A stretch of 64,000 nt of DNA from Coffea arabica (Eukaryota > Streptophyta > Magnoliopsida > Gentianales > Rubiaceae), in NCBI RefSeq assembly GCF_036785885.1, contig NC_092323.1, positions 6,766,501 through 6,830,500 on the forward strand, in the 5' to 3' direction. Positions 1 to 9,799 of this stretch are shown here, piece after piece. The notes beneath the pieces were generated by a model. It was not told where the DNA came from. It searched no databases and worked only from the letters and a program-made list of their open reading frames with translations. A program made the position numbers and the translations under genes. How positions within the stretch are numbered: position 1 is the stretch's first letter; every line of letters starts with the position of its first letter.

Positions 1-751
1 AAAGATGAGTAAATGCTTAGTCTTTACTGTTACCAGATTCTTTAATTAGTTTGCGTGATCCAGGACCCAGGATAGCTTCGAAGCTATGTTTTAACTTTTT
101 GAAACTTCGATTCCATCTTGTCCTGTAATTATAACAAATTTCATAAGGAAATATATACAGAATTCTTTGATTGACTCCATTCCATGGGCTATCCTTAACT
201 TGAGGCCGTCTCTTCTTGGTTATTTTTGGAGTCATTAACCCTTTTGGTCTGATTATTACTAAGATCATGAATAGGGTATTTAGAAACGAATCATGCCAGT
301 GTATACACCAGCATAAAAGAAAAGGACCTCACATGACTCTAAATTATATTCCATGAGTTCTCTAGTGTTTTTTTGCCCCTTCCAGTCAGTTTAATACATC
401 TTCTTGGATACACTGAGTCACTTACGCATGCACTTGTAGAAATTATGACGTTTTGGTCACAAGAGCAAGATAATACCCCATTATGATTTACACTCCAGTA
501 ATTGCAAATTTAAGCACCAAGATTAGCGGTGTGTTATAACAGTCACGCTATTCACCTATAATTTCAATGACACGCCTCTATAATGAATTTTAACTTGAAA
601 AGCAAAAAATAACTTTGTCCAGAAGAAACATGAGCATATGGAAACTGCCTCGTTAAATTACTTCTACGTCATTTAATTAATTTGGCTACTCTTGGAGTCG
701 CGAAGCCAGGATCTTTCGTCTTCGTCTTCATCTAAACATTAAGTAAGATAC
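1..751. other. Intergenic, no gene recognised
   Basis: AT-rich sequence with no convincing reading frame on either strand. The last 100 bases may hold the promoter and leader of the small gene that follows, but no clear TATA box was identified. Confidence 0.5.
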
Positions 752-1054
752 ATGGAGAAAAATGTCAGCACTGGTGGCGGGTGCAGCCGCGGGATGAACT
801 TGTGCTGCTGCAAGAATAGGCTGACCGAATCTTGTAGTGATCAGAAGAAACCAATTGCAGGTTGCTGCCCTCCTGTGATAAAATTTATTGACGGGTTGGC
901 GGCACGACTGATTACTGGGGTTACAGCCGCGTTTTTCACTTCGCTGGAAAGGTGTCATTGCATGTATATTGAGACCAAAGATGATTCTGACGATGGTGGT
1001 ACTGGTGGGCGGCCGTTGATCGACAACAATGTTCACCTGAAACCAGGGGAATAA
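752..1054 (+). CDS. Small cysteine-rich protein of unknown function
   Basis: An open frame of 100 codons in an otherwise frame-poor region. The N-terminal third is rich in glycine and cysteine (a CCCK cluster near residue 18 and a GCCPP motif near residue 38). A moderately hydrophobic stretch, IKFIDGLAARLITGVTAAFF, follows at about residues 43-62, and the acidic tail contains DDSDDGG. The even amino-acid use and the contrast between basic, hydrophobic and acidic blocks look like real coding sequence. No known domain was recognised, so no function is assigned. It could be a whole single-exon gene or one exon of a longer gene. The overlapping antisense frame is judged a shadow because its composition is less protein-like. 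Confidence 0.5.
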   Translation: MEKNVSTGGGCSRGMNLCCCKNRLTESCSDQKKPIAGCCPPVIKFIDGLAARLITGVTAAFFTSLERCHCMYIETKDDSDDGGTGGRPLIDNNVHLKPGE

Positions 1055-1459
1055 ATGCATGGGATTTGATCAGCTGAAGTTCGCAAGCAATTGAAGAAGA
1101 TGATCTATTGTAAGATTGCTTGGGTGAAATGAAATCGTGGCTTTTACATCGATCCTATTGTTGTGATGTTCAAGAATATGAGTAATCAAGATTAGATAAG
1201 AAATGTAATGGGACAGCTTGAACACCTTTTCCTGATGCATGGGATATTTGGTTTAAACAAATTATTTAAGAACCTTTTAGCAGTTTCTCTTCTTCATTCT
1301 CATCAAATATGGGTTGTGAAATTCACGGTGGAAGTTCAATTTTCTTCCTTTCTATTCTCCATGTAAAAAATAGGTCACATAGTAAATATGCTTTCTGGTC
1401 ACACAAAAAAAAACATTCAAGAAAGAGATCTTTCTCAAGTTCTTAACTACGTAAGAATT

Positions 1460-1612
1460 AAGATGAAAAGTTCGACAATTTCATTGAAGAACCCATTTCT
1501 GTTAAAAAATATGAACATATATGTTTGCCATGGAGTCCGCAGTTGTGTTTGCCTAAGATGAAAAGTTCGGCTACTTCATTGAAGAACCTATTTCTGTTAA
1601 AAACATATGTAC
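1460..1612. repeat. Two-copy direct duplication
   Basis: About 60 bases beginning AAGATGAAAAGTTCG occur at 1460-1523 and again at 1555-1612 with a few mismatches. Both copies run through TTCATTGAAGAACC and TTTCTGTTAAAAA. The spacing of 95 bases suggests an old local duplication. Confidence 0.8.
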
Positions 1613-1632
1613 GTATATACATATACACATAT

Positions 1633-1660
1633 ACATATATATATATATATGTATATATAT
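1633..1660. repeat. TA microsatellite
   Basis: An almost pure run of TA dinucleotides, interrupted once by a G, inside a longer alternating purine/pyrimidine stretch. Confidence 0.9.
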
Positions 1661-2968
1661 CTCCCCATCCCAATTGAATTAGGTCCAAAGGCGGCTATTG
1701 ATCTTGTTACTAACAATCGTGAAAATATTCATGAACTGGGCCCCCTCTTATTTGACTGCAGGTACTTGGTAAGATGGATCCCCAACTCCAAGTTCGGCAT
1801 ATGCATGGAAGCTAATGTAGCAGCTGCTTTTCATTCTCGATAGGCCTTCCTCCAGTATTTGTAATATTCTGGTATTCGATTTGGTAGGAGTTGCCTTCCC
1901 ACCGCATGTGAACTCTTAACTGGCTTATGTTATTGAATATATTAGCTTTAGTTTGCCCTATATACATATATATAAATAAGAAGTTGCATTTTCTGAGGAG
2001 GACCCGGGAGGAATGCTTCCCATATATGGCCCTTGATTCTGCGTTCTAGGCCCCAGAGAGAAGGTAATTTTTTTTAGGCCATAGCCTGAAATTGTAACGT
2101 CTTGTGAAATTGTAGGGCTTAAAGTATAAAATATTGTAAATACAAACCTCGTAGTGAGGGGGGATGGGTAGAGTGATTTGAAGAAAGAGAGTGTAAGTGA
2201 AATTTTCGAATATGAATCCTTCCACTTATACTGAAAAAAAATCTTTACAGTGAAATTTAGACCCAACAAAGAAATCAATAAAGTTTAAACGAATGAAGGC
2301 GAGACTGATTTTTTTTTTAATACTACTACTCGTTACAAGATTCGAGTCCTAAACCTACGGTAGGAAGAACTCTACAAGACTGCCCTAATCAATGGGCTAA
2401 CCCCAGTAATTATCTTGGTTGCAAACTTGGTCAAGCGGAGTTGAATGTATTATTTTGGAACCATCTTTGCCGCCCAGTTATTTTTGGTCCAAGACAGATT
2501 GGAATTTGCCTATTTGTCATCATGACTTCGTAATACAACCATTATTTACCCTTACCCTTCTCGTTGCTGAGATTTCAAAGCTCTGACTCTCTCTGTCTCT
2601 CTTTTCCCCGTTAAGCAAAGCTTTAATTTATTACTACTACTTGGCCTAAACCAATTCCCTCTTCTTCTTCATAGATATCTCAATGCTTTCCCTTTTTTTG
2701 TTTTCTGGGTAGAATCCAACAACGTAAAGAAGTGAAATATATGCTAGCTTGAACTAACAATTACAATGAGCGTGGAATCTGCTAGAAGAAGATCGCGTCG
2801 GTGATTCCGAAGCTCAATTATTTGTTAGTTCAATCAAATAGGACAACTTAAAGCTCAGCTGATATGAACCTGTATGAATGTAATCGTATATCTAAACTCC
2901 TTGATTGCTTCTTAGGGTAGTTCGCTTTCAATCCCACTATATTCTGTGTTTTGTTTCTTTCATCTTTG

Positions 2969-2973
2969 GTGCC
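2969..2973. repeat. Target-site duplication, left copy
   Basis: GTGCC directly before the LTR element, matched exactly by 12690-12694 on the other side. Five bases is the usual length for Ty3/gypsy integrases. Confidence 0.9.
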
Positions 2974-3569
2974 TGAAGAGGCGATTTTTGGTGGATAAGT
3001 AAGCCGACCTAAATCAGTCCTCTCTGAGATGAGGTGAGGTGAATTCGTGTGTCCGAAGTCAACCTTCTTGTCCGAAGTGAATGGCGGGGCTTCTCCCCTG
3101 GTATCACTCCGACGATTAAGTTAGTATGAGAACGAGAAAATGCTAGAGTATGAGCAAATGAACAGTGTATGCTTACTTGTTGGGAGGGTGTGGGGTATTT
3201 ATAGAATGAGAGTGGAGGGCAGGACGGAGGTCTTATGCCGGTGGGACCCATGTCCTGCCATTACGGCTCTGCTCCCTGTCAGATACCCTGACTCTGACAC
3301 TGTAGCCGCCCGGACAGGGTGACGGGGAGTCCTTTGCAGTAGCCATTAAGTGCAACAGTGCTTTTCAGATAAAGCACACTGATCCCGGGTGATGTCAGGT
3401 GTCCTGACATCATTAGCGTGTAGCTGAGGTGAAGGTGCCGAGGTCACCTACCCGGTAGACTAGGGATTTAGCCGAGCTTAGGGGATATCCCCGAGACGCG
3501 GATGAGCTCTGATGAAGGACGAGGTGAGTTCACCTCGGGCATGAAGGATGGCCGAGGTGAGCATCCTCA
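2974..3569 (-). repeat. 3' LTR of the Tat element
   Basis: 596 bases identical by eye to 12094-12689. It contains the same minus-strand TATAAATA box (3196-3203), which here would fire out of the element into the host DNA towards the small gene at 752-1054, and the same inverted repeat (3391-3411). Confidence 0.95.
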
Positions 3570-3585
3570 ATAAGCCCCCCAAGCC
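3570..3585 (-). other. Polypurine tract of the LTR element
   Basis: On the minus strand, GGCTTGGGGGGCTTAT ends directly at the 3' LTR. A short G-rich run at this place primes plus-strand DNA synthesis in LTR elements. Confidence 0.75.
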
Positions 3586-3680
3586 TCGGGAGCTCCGGGC
3601 TAGGGAGGTTCCGAGGCTTCCTTGTGCCGAAGTTGTAGAGAGTCGGAGTCCCGAAACTGCCCCGGAAGATGCGGGGACGC

Positions 3681-3703
3681 GACACGTGGACGTGTCAGTT
3701 GAC
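3681..3703 (+). promoter_or_regulatory. G-box palindrome and W-box upstream of the antisense gene
   Basis: GACACGTGGACGTGTC (3681-3696) is a perfect inverted repeat containing the G-box CACGTG, a target of bZIP and bHLH factors. TTGAC (W-box core) follows at 3699-3703. Both lie about 180 bases upstream of the TATA box at 3875. The sequence is plain; the regulatory role is inferred. Confidence 0.5.
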
Positions 3704-3874
3704 AGGACGTGGTCACTGGTAACCGTCGCGTCGTGAAGTAGTGGGACGTTTCGTGCAGGGTGTCAGCCGAAAGGACGGGGCATTAATGAGGAGAGAGGGA
3801 GGCACGACGTTCTGAGTTCGAACGTGGCCGTCCTTTCGCATTCTTGCCGCCTCTTCATATTCCGCCCAAACCCT

Positions 3875-3882
3875 TATAAATA
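3875..3882 (+). promoter_or_regulatory. TATA box of the antisense gene
   Basis: TATAAATA in a GC-rich context, about 200 bases before the ATG at 4076. It lies inside the element but outside the LTR, so the antisense gene appears to have its own promoter. Confidence 0.65.
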
Positions 3883-4075
3883 GGGGGGCCCCCTCACCGC
3901 ACTTCTCACACCTTTCATTTTCATTTGAGATTTGCAAGTTCACGAGCGTAGCCGAGGTCAGTTTTTTCAGCCGAGGTCGGTCTAGTAGCCGAGATCAAAG
4001 CCGAGGTCATCCACTTCGTCCAACTCCGTAGGCAATAGTAAGTATTCTTCTTCTTTCTTACCTCATCTTTCACCC

Positions 4076-5068
4076 ATGGCCAAAACAGCTAAGACCTACA
4101 AAGAAACCGTGACACCGAGTTACCGAACCGAGGTGAGGCCGGATCCTGTAGAAGTGACGACGTCCAGCTCTGATGGGTCGACGCCGAGCTCTGGGGAAGG
4201 ATCCACCGAGGAGACCCGCGAGGGGGTTGACGTCGAGTTGGAGTCATCCGAGATGAGCGAGGGTGGCTCCGAAGTGGCCTATGATGAGGAGCTCGGCGTC
4301 GAGATACCACACGACGAGGACGCACTGGAGCCTGTCGCTCCCGAAGATACATCCAACATCGACTTCGGCAAGATGCCGAAGTTTAGGAGTCGCATCGGAA
4401 GAGATAGGGCCGTGAAGGTGATAAACAAGTACCCTTTCCGGTCGGGGTACGAGATCACACCGCCCGGGGTGGATGACTCAGCCGAGAAGCCCCCCATTGG
4501 CATGGTGGCCATCTATGTCCAACAATTGGAGGCCGGGCTGAGGATGCCTACGTCGAGGTTCTTCAGGGATCTGCTCCGTCACTTCGGCGTGAGGATTACC
4601 CAACTCGCCCCGAATGCGATCCGCATCATTATTGGGTTCGAGATGCTGTGCCGACATCAGGAGGTGACTCCGTCTGTCGACCTCTTCCGCCGATGCTATA
4701 CCCTCAAGGCGCACGGGACAGACAAGGGATGGTTCTATGTTGGCAATCGGAGCAATGCCATTCCGAAGTTGGTGGTCGGCGCTCCCAGCTCAATCAAGAA
4801 TTGGAAGCGCGACTACTTCTTTGTGTCCGAAGTGGACTTCCCCAGGGGCTTTTGGTGGAGGCCAATCAAAGCGAAGGCCGATCCCTCTGCTGGGGATGCC
4901 AAGGAGGAGGACTTCCAGAAGCTGATGGGGTCGGGACTTCGGATATACAGTCTGGACTACCCCGAAGCCGTGCTGGTTGACGGGGGAATTAGCCGAGCTT
5001 TGATCCCTCCTGACAAGACTCCCTTCACCTCCACTAAACTTAAGATACCTTGTAATTTTCTTTCATAG
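4076..5068 (+). CDS. Antisense gene of the Tat element, first segment
   Basis: A reading frame of about 330 codons running against gag-pol, between pol and the 3' LTR. The first 100 residues are acidic and serine-rich. From about residue 105 there is a globular domain with GLRMPTSRFFRDLLRHFGV, LAPNAIRIIIGFEMLC and WRPIKAKADP. This pattern matches the plant family catalogued as 'putative gypsy type transposon' (Pfam Transposase_28), which is found as an antisense ORF in Tat-type elements. Despite the name, no transposase activity is established and the role is unknown. A TATA box lies 200 bases upstream (3875-3882). A short intron-like stretch with GT and AG ends seems to separate it from the next segment, so the two may be exons of one transcript. 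That is inference. Confidence 0.75.
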   Translation: MAKTAKTYKETVTPSYRTEVRPDPVEVTTSSSDGSTPSSGEGSTEETREGVDVELESSEMSEGGSEVAYDEELGVEIPHDEDALEPVAPEDTSNIDFGKMPKFRSRIGRDRAVKVINKYPFRSGYEITPPGVDDSAEKPPIGMVAIYVQQLEAGLRMPTSRFFRDLLRHFGVRITQLAPNAIRIIIGFEMLCRHQEVTPSVDLFRRCYTLKAHGTDKGWFYVGNRSNAIPKLVVGAPSSIKNWKRDYFFVSEVDFPRGFWWRPIKAKADPSAGDAKEEDFQKLMGSGLRIYSLDYPEAVLVDGGISRALIPPDKTPFTSTKLKIPCNFLS

Positions 5069-5109
5069 CTTTGATTTCACTTCGGCTAAGGCACATGATA
5101 ATATTTGCT

Positions 5110-6378
5110 CTTTGTGCAGTGACAAAACTGTCCGACCTCGTCGTCTCTGGCTCGTCCGAAGTGGCCAAGAGGCAGAAGAGGAAGAGCACTGACGAGACAT
5201 CGGCACCTCCGCCAAAGAAGAAGAAGTCACAAGGACCAGCCGCTAAGACTTCGGCGTCTAAAGGCACTCCCACCAAGGTTGGCCAGAGCAGCTCGGCCAC
5301 GGCGACTGCTGGGTCCACCTCGTCTGTGCCAGAGGGAGTTCCCCTCAGAGTTGTTACAACAGTCACACCTCCTTCTGGCCGAGGCAAGCAGCTGAAGCCT
5401 CCAGTTAATCCGGTGTCGGGGACCTCGCTATGGAATCGTTTCCATAGCCCCCCAGTGTTTCCCGGAGACGATAAGACGCACCCCGGCGGGCATTGGTGTC
5501 CGGACTGGAAGATTTCGGTCAACGACAGGTGCCAGCATCCTCGGGTTGCCCAAGAACTAGTGATGCACTCCCCCTTGCCGAGGGACTTGGAGTTCATGAA
5601 GAAGCTGAGCCCGGCCGAGGTGGTTCAAAGTCTCATGGTGTCCACAGCTTCCACTTCGGCCTTTGTGGCCGAGATGGCACACCGCTACTGTGCTCTGGTC
5701 GAGGAACAGGACACCGGCAAGTTGCAGAATCAAATCTCCAAGTTGGAGAAAAAACTGTTGGTGTCCGAGTCTGAGAAGGCCGAACTTGAAAGGCGGCTTA
5801 AGGAGGCCGGGGTGAAGGATGAGGAGGCCGCGGCTACTATCAACAGTCTCCGATCGGCCCTCGAAGAGGAGCAGAAGAGGGGGGACGAGGTGAAGGCGTC
5901 CCACGAGCAAGCTCTCGAGGGTGCCGGAGCCTCGGCCGTAGACGCTTTTCGGAAGTCCGAGGCCTTCATCAAGGACCTCGGCCAACTACTTACGCCTAAC
6001 TTCATGTTTGGCTTCACATCGGCCGTTGACGAGGCCGCAGCTCACCTCTCCTCCGAGGCCTTGGAGTCCTTAAAAAACCATACCAGCTACAACGAGGACT
6101 CCAAGGAGTTATGCGATCGGATGGCCGAAGGCATTCAGGCAGGAAGGAATTTGGCCGAAGTCCAGGTCGAGTTCAACAAGTGGCTGTCCGAACTCGACGA
6201 AGTGTTCGAGGACGTGGAAGTGGAAGAAACTGGAGGAGAGGACGCTGAGGGAGACGAAGCCGAAGAGGACGTCGGCAAAGAGCATGGAGATGAAGTTCAC
6301 CCCGGCGGAAAAGAGGCCGAAGAGAAGGATGCCCAGGAGAGAGCCAAGACCGGGGATGGAGCCGAGACGGGGGTCTAG
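5110..6378 (+). CDS. Antisense gene of the Tat element, second segment
   Basis: About 420 codons following the first antisense segment on the same strand. Near the start is a basic cluster, KRQKRK...PPPKKKK, that looks like a nuclear localisation signal. A low-complexity Ser/Thr/Ala stretch and a conserved-looking block (PGGHWCPDWKISVNDRC) follow. A heptad-rich coiled coil runs over roughly residues 215-285 of the frame (KLEKKLLVSESEKAELERRL). The tail is strongly acidic and Glu-rich. This arrangement suggests a nuclear, self-associating protein. No enzyme motif was seen. The stop is followed by TTGTA-rich and AATGAA signals (6440-6473) fitting a plant poly(A) site. Confidence 0.65.
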   Translation, partial: LCAVTKLSDLVVSGSSEVAKRQKRKSTDETSAPPPKKKKSQGPAAKTSASKGTPTKVGQSSSATATAGSTSSVPEGVPLRVVTTVTPPSGRGKQLKPPVNPVSGTSLWNRFHSPPVFPGDDKTHPGGHWCPDWKISVNDRCQHPRVAQELVMHSPLPRDLEFMKKLSPAEVVQSLMVSTASTSAFVAEMAHRYCALVEEQDTGKLQNQISKLEKKLLVSESEKAELERRLKEAGVKDEEAAATINSLRSALEEEQKRGDEVKASHEQALEGAGASAVDAFRKSEAFIKDLGQLLTPNFMFGFTSAVDEAAAHLSSEALESLKNHTSYNEDSKELCDRMAEGIQAGRNLAEVQVEFNKWLSELDEVFEDVEVEETGGEDAEGDEAEEDVGKEHGDEVHPGGKEAEEKDAQERAKTGDGAETGV

Positions 6379-6439
6379 GCTCGCGGTTTTAAGGGGGTGG
6401 CCGAGGTGGAGAGTGCTTAGTAGCATTCGGACCTCGGCC

Positions 6440-6473
6440 TTGTACTTTGTAACGCTCTTTCTTATTGAATGAA
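6440..6473 (+). terminator. Probable poly(A) signals of the antisense gene
   Basis: TTGTACTTTGTAA followed by AATGAA, 60-95 bases after the antisense stop codon. This is the usual plant combination of far-upstream and near-upstream elements. The pol region on the other strand ends about 140 bases further on, so the two transcription units converge here. Confidence 0.45.
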
Positions 6474-6609
6474 AGCATACTTCTTCTCGTCTCAGTGCTT
6501 TAATTTCTTGCTTTGACTTCATCCCTTGCTTGTCCCCCTTATTTTTTAATAGCGTAACAACGATGTTGAAGAATAACATAATAGCTGAAGTCATTACTTG
6601 ATTAAAAAT

Positions 6610-9600
6610 TCAGGCGTAATACAATCTGAGGTTCTCGGCCTGCCAAGACCTCGGCACTAATGAGCCATCTCGGTAACTCAGTTTACAATACCCCTTAGGG
6701 TCAGATTCCACAACTCGGTAAGGGCCTTCCCATTTCGGGCATAATTTTCCTTGCGGTTCAGCTCGGCTGACTGAGTTTTTTCTAAGAACCAAGTCTCCAG
6801 CCTGGAATCTACGATGTCTCACGCGGGCATTGTAGTAGTGTGCCAGTGTGTTCTTGTAAGAAGCTATCCGGGCTGAGGCGAGATTCCTTCGTTCTTCGAC
6901 GAGGTCGAGGTCCAGCTGCCTCTCTTCGTCGTTCACCTCGGCGGCATAGGCTGCCAGCCGAGGGCTGGGGGTAAGGATCTCAGCCGGGATGACCGCCTCG
7001 GCGCCGTAGGTCAGGGAGAATGGGGTTTCTTGCGTCGCTGACCTCGGCGTGGTCCGATACGACCACAAGACACTGGGGAGTTCCTCCACCCAAGATGACC
7101 CAGTTCGGTGTAGTCGGGTTCTGAGACCATGTAGAAGACTCCGGTTGAAGTTTTCTGCTTGACCATTGGCCTGGGGGTGGCCTACCGAAGTGAAGTGTTG
7201 TTTGATGCCGAGGTTCTCGCACCAAGTCTTGAACGGGTTCTCGGCAAACTGTCTCCCATTGTCCGAGATGATGACCCGCGGTATGCCGAAGCGGCAGATA
7301 ATGCACTTCCAAAAGAATTTTTGAATGGCCAGCCCTGAGATGGTTCGAAGTGGCTCGGCCTCGACCCACTTGGTGAAGTAATCCACAGCGGTTACTAAGA
7401 ATGTATAGCCCCCGACGGCTTTGGGGAAGGGACCTATGATGTCTGTCCCCCATTGCTCAAACGGCCAGGGTGAAGTGATGGGGACCATGAAATTTGAAGG
7501 CTGGTGGCGCTCGGGTGCGTGGATTTGGCAGGAAGGACAGCCGAGAACGAGGTCCTGGGAGTCTTGCCGAAGTGATGGCCAGAAATATCCCAGGAGCATA
7601 GCTTTCTTGGCTAGCATCCTGTGGCCGATGTGAGCCCCACATAGGCCCTCGTGGATCTCGTGGAGGACCTCGCGTCCTGCCTCGGGGGTGACACACCTCA
7701 ACCATGGGCCGAGGTAGGAGCGCTTATATAGTTCTCCATCGCGGAGTGCATACCGAGCGGCTTTGCGCTGTATCTTCCTTGCTTCAGCTCGGTCTTCGGG
7801 AAGGACTCCTTGACCCAAGAAAAGGATGAACGGGGTCATCCAAGTTTCTTCAGAGTGCACGGGGCAGGCCACCTCTTCCACGTACCCTGGTTCACTCAGG
7901 ACCTCCACCAAAACGGTTTTGTTGAGGTCAGAGAATGAAGTGGAAGCCAGCCGGGATAAGGCGTCGGCTCGCTTATTCTGGGACCGAGGGATCCTTTGGA
8001 TTTCGAATGATTTGAAGTACGCGGTGAGTTGGTGAACTTTGGAGAGGTACCGTTGCATGGTCTCATCCTTGGCCTCGTACTCACCAATAACTTGGCGTAC
8101 CACGAGCTGGGAGTCACTGCGGACGTGGATTTGCTGGGCGCCGAGCTTGCGGGCTAGCTGGAGTCCAGCGATTAGAGCCTCGTACTCGGCTTCATTGTTG
8201 GTGGCCGGGAAGTCGAAGCGGAGGGCGTAAGAGCAAACCTCCCCCTGAGGTCCTTCCAGGAGCAGTCCGGCTCCACAGCCGTCTCCATTAGAGGATCCAT
8301 CGACATACAATGTCCACAAGGATGAGATGGACACCTCGGGTAAGGCTGAGGTGGACTCTGGACCTTCCGTGAAGGTGAGCTCAGCAAGGAAGTCAGCTAA
8401 AGCTTGAGCTTTTATGGCGGTGCGTGGCTCGTAGGACAAGTCATATTCTCCCAATTCGACAGCCCACTTGGTGAGGCGACCAGAAGCTTCGGGTCGCACC
8501 AATATTTGCCGAATGGGCTGGTCGGTCCTTACCGAGATGGGATGGGCTAAGAAGTAGGGTTTCAACCGCCGAGCTGCGTGGACGAGCCCCAGCACAAGTT
8601 TTTCCACTTGCGTGTATCGGGTCTCCGGCCCGCGGAGGGCTCGGCTGACGTAGTAGACCGGCACTTGGGTGCCCTCATCTCGGATGAGCACAGCGCTGAC
8701 AGCCTCGTCGGCTGCGGAGAGGTAGAGGTAGAGCTTCTCCTCGGGCCGAGGTGAAGCGAGAGTTGGTAGGTGATGCAAGTACTGCTTCAGCTGGTCGAAA
8801 GCAGCCTGACACTCCTCAGTCCAGGCGAACTGGTCAGCATTTTTCAGCACCTTAAAGAAAGGCAGAGCTTTCTCGGCTGATTGGGACAGGAAGCGATTCA
8901 GCGCGGCCAGGCGTCCATTTAGCCGTTGGACTTCTCGGATGTTCCGGGGTGGAGACATGTCCTGAATGGCTTTCACCTTGTCGGGGTTGGCCTCGATTCC
9001 CCGGTGGGAAACCAGATACCCCAAGAATTTTCCCGAGGTGACGCCGAAGACGCACTTCTTGGGATTCAGCTTCATCCTCGAGTCTCGCAGGACACCCAAG
9101 ACTTCCCTCACGTCTAACAGAAAGGATGAAGTGGCGAGACTTTTAACGAGGATGTCATCCACATAGGCCTCCACATTGCGGCCGATCTGATTCTGGAAGA
9201 GTCGGTTGATCAGCCTTTGGTAGGTCGCCCCGGCGTTCTTTAGCCCGAAGGGCATGGTAGTGTAACAATAAGTACCTCGGTCGGTGTAGAACGCCGTTTT
9301 CTCTTGGTCCTCCTCACTCATTCCTATTTGATGATACCCTTTGAAGGCATATAGGAAGAAGAGGATTTCATACCCCATCGCCGCGTCGACGAGGGCGTCT
9401 ATCCTTGGCAGAGGATAGCAATCTTTGGGGCAGGCCTTGTTGAGATCGGTGAAGTCGACACACATTCTCCATCCCCCGGTGTCCTTTTTTACCATGACTG
9501 GATTGGACAGTCAGGTGGGATATTGGACCTCGTGGATCATCTTGGCCGGCGAGAGCTTGTCGACCTCATCCGATATGGCTTGGCTACGTTCGGGGCCGAA

Positions 9601-9640
9601 GTGCCTTCGTTTCTGTCGCACAGGTCGGGCCTGCGGGTCA
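6610..9640 (-). CDS. Reverse transcriptase, RNase H and integrase region of the Tat element
   Basis: Domains in order are as follows. The reverse transcriptase has FTDLNKACPKD, MPFGLKNAGATYQ and the catalytic YVDD. A connection or degenerate RNase H follows (VYYVSRALRGPETRY). A second, plant-type RNase H has LYVDGSSNGDGCGAGL, NNEAEYEALIAGL and RSDSQLVVRQ. The integrase has an HHCC zinc finger (CPSCQ), a first Asp in GTDIIGP, a second in ISDNGRQF and the Glu in ANGQAEN, and ends in a basic tail. Carrying both RNase H domains is typical of the Tat lineage. The region is close to intact, and about one break separates the gag-protease and pol parts. Boundaries are approximate. Confidence 0.92.
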
Positions 9641-9799
9641 ACGTTGAGTTGGTGAGTCATGAGCTCGGGTGGCACTCCGACCACTTCATCCGCGGACCAC
9701 GCGAAGACGTCTCGGTGGTCTTTGATCAGGGAGATCATTTCTTCTTTCAGGGGTGAGGGTAGTCCAGCCCCTACTTGGACCACTTGGTCAGGTTTCGCT

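Larger units (their letters stand above)
1055..2968. other. Intergenic with simple repeats
   Basis: No gene recognised. It holds a short direct duplication (about 1460-1612) and a TA microsatellite (1633-1660). The right end is the insertion site of the LTR element. Confidence 0.5.

Noticed and set aside
3009-3322. Open frames of 60-80 codons on both strands inside the LTR, repeated at 12129-12442
   Set aside because: They lie wholly within the LTRs and are identical because the LTRs are. No protein-like features.
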